Source of the DNA: Flavobacterium psychrophilum
GTDB lineage: Bacteria > Bacteroidota > Bacteroidia > Flavobacteriales > Flavobacteriaceae
DNA length: 25,015 nucleotides
NCBI GenBank assembly: GCA_003243255.1
Contig: QFQM01000056.1
Location: 1-25,015, forward strand
Direction of reading: 5' to 3'
This document shows, piece after piece, positions 24,635 to 25,015 of the stretch. A program made the translations under genes and the position numbers. The stretch's first letter is position 1, and each line of letters opens with the position of its first letter. The notes under the pieces are model-generated. The model had not been told where the DNA came from. It did not search any database and was given only the letters and a program-made list of their open reading frames with translations.

Positions 24635-25015
24635 ACAGAACAGTTATTTTAAAAACGGTATGCTTATCATCATCCTCAAGGGTAAGTTTTCCGTTGTGTT
24701 TTTCGATTATGCTTTTAGAGTAATACAGGCCAATGCCATATCCCTTTACATCGTGCCTGTTTTGTGTAGATATCCTGTAAAATTTATCAAAAATCTTAGT
24801 TCGCTGACTTTTTTCAATTGGTTTACCATCGTCTGCTATGGTTACTATCGCATGTTTATGTTCAGGAGTTACCTTAACAGTTATCGTATCGCCTCCATAT
24901 TTTATGGCATTCTCAACAATATTATTAATTACATTTTCAAAATGAAACGCATCTATACTTGCCAGAAGGATATTGCTGTCAGTTGTGAATGAAATTTCCT
25001 TTTGAGTATTTAAAA
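24627..25015 (-). CDS. Sensor histidine kinase, C-terminal part (cut by window edge)
   Basis: The minus-strand frame is open from the right edge for 128 codons to TGA at 24629-24627. It is the end of a HATPase domain: N-box ENVINNIVENAIKYGG, G1-like ADDGKPIE, F-box KIFDKFYRIS, G2 VKGYGIGLYYSKSIIEKHNG, ending TVLYV. The G1 motif lacks the usual second Gly of DxGxGI. The His-containing domain and sensor region lie beyond the window. Its stop falls inside the first codons of the OmpR-type regulator gene (8-bp overlap), marking the two as a cognate pair. Confidence 0.9.
   Translation of the reverse strand, partial: LNTQKEISFTTDSNILLASIDAFHFENVINNIVENAIKYGGDTITVKVTPEHKHAIVTIADDGKPIEKSQRTKIFDKFYRISTQNRHDVKGYGIGLYYSKSIIEKHNGKLTLEDDDKHTVFKITVLYV

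Noticed and set aside
24660..24992. 110-codon forward frame at the right edge
   Set aside because: The opposite strand encodes a clear HATPase domain over the same bases.
1..25015. tRNA or rRNA genes
   Set aside because: I saw no cloverleaf-like or rRNA-like sequence in the intergenic regions on either strand.

Overview
The window looks like a chromosomal segment of a member of the Bacteroidota, most likely a Flavobacteriaceae close to Flavobacterium. The evidence is low GC, AT-rich translation starts without clear Shine-Dalgarno sequences, several TAnnTTTG-type -7 promoter elements, a giant SprB-repeat surface protein with a type IX secretion (T9SS) type A C-terminal signal, and hybrid histidine kinases typical of this phylum. 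Assignment below family level is not possible from the sequence alone.

Layout: (1) 3-1463 (+) is the 3' part of a sialate O-acetylesterase-type SGNH esterase, closed by a strong terminator. (2) 1642-8998 (+) is a tightly packed seven-gene signalling operon: single-domain receiver, receiver-kinase hybrid, 1188-aa CHASE3-HAMP-GAF-kinase-REC3 hybrid, second single receiver, CheR-type methyltransferase, receiver-less CheB-type methylesterase, and a YchJ-like protein. No chemoreceptor, CheW or flagellar gene is present, so the methylation pair probably serves the hybrid kinase or another non-chemotactic target. (3) 9205-11450 (+) holds a possible 32-codon ORF, then a 7-TM membrane protein, a DesK/NarX-type kinase and a NarL/LuxR-type regulator. 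(4) 11451-11817 is a convergent intergenic region with four hairpins. (5) 11818-19564 (-) is one giant secreted adhesin gene, about 2580 codons with about 22 SprB repeats, broken by a 2-nt frameshift near 13197. (6) 19626-20648 (+) is a class I methyltransferase with a PRMT-like double-E loop. It abuts, stop codon to stop codon, a phage-tail-collar/MdpB-like protein (20649-21203, -). (7) 21496-23939 (+) is a second 7-TM/kinase/regulator cassette, headed by a 116-aa Cys-tailed protein of unknown function. (8) 23948-25015 (-) is an OmpR-type regulator with the 3' end of its cognate kinase gene.

How it fits together: almost every gene is about sensing or the cell surface. The most interesting pattern is the pair of paralogous three-gene cassettes (7-TM protein, short one-TM HisKA_3 kinase, LuxR-type regulator). 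Both have the same order and the same 43-49 bp overlap between membrane protein and kinase, and each is preceded by a small gene. They flank the adhesin/methyltransferase/collar block. A split sensor (7-TM input protein plus kinase), possibly with a small-protein or peptide partner, is a reasonable but untested reading.
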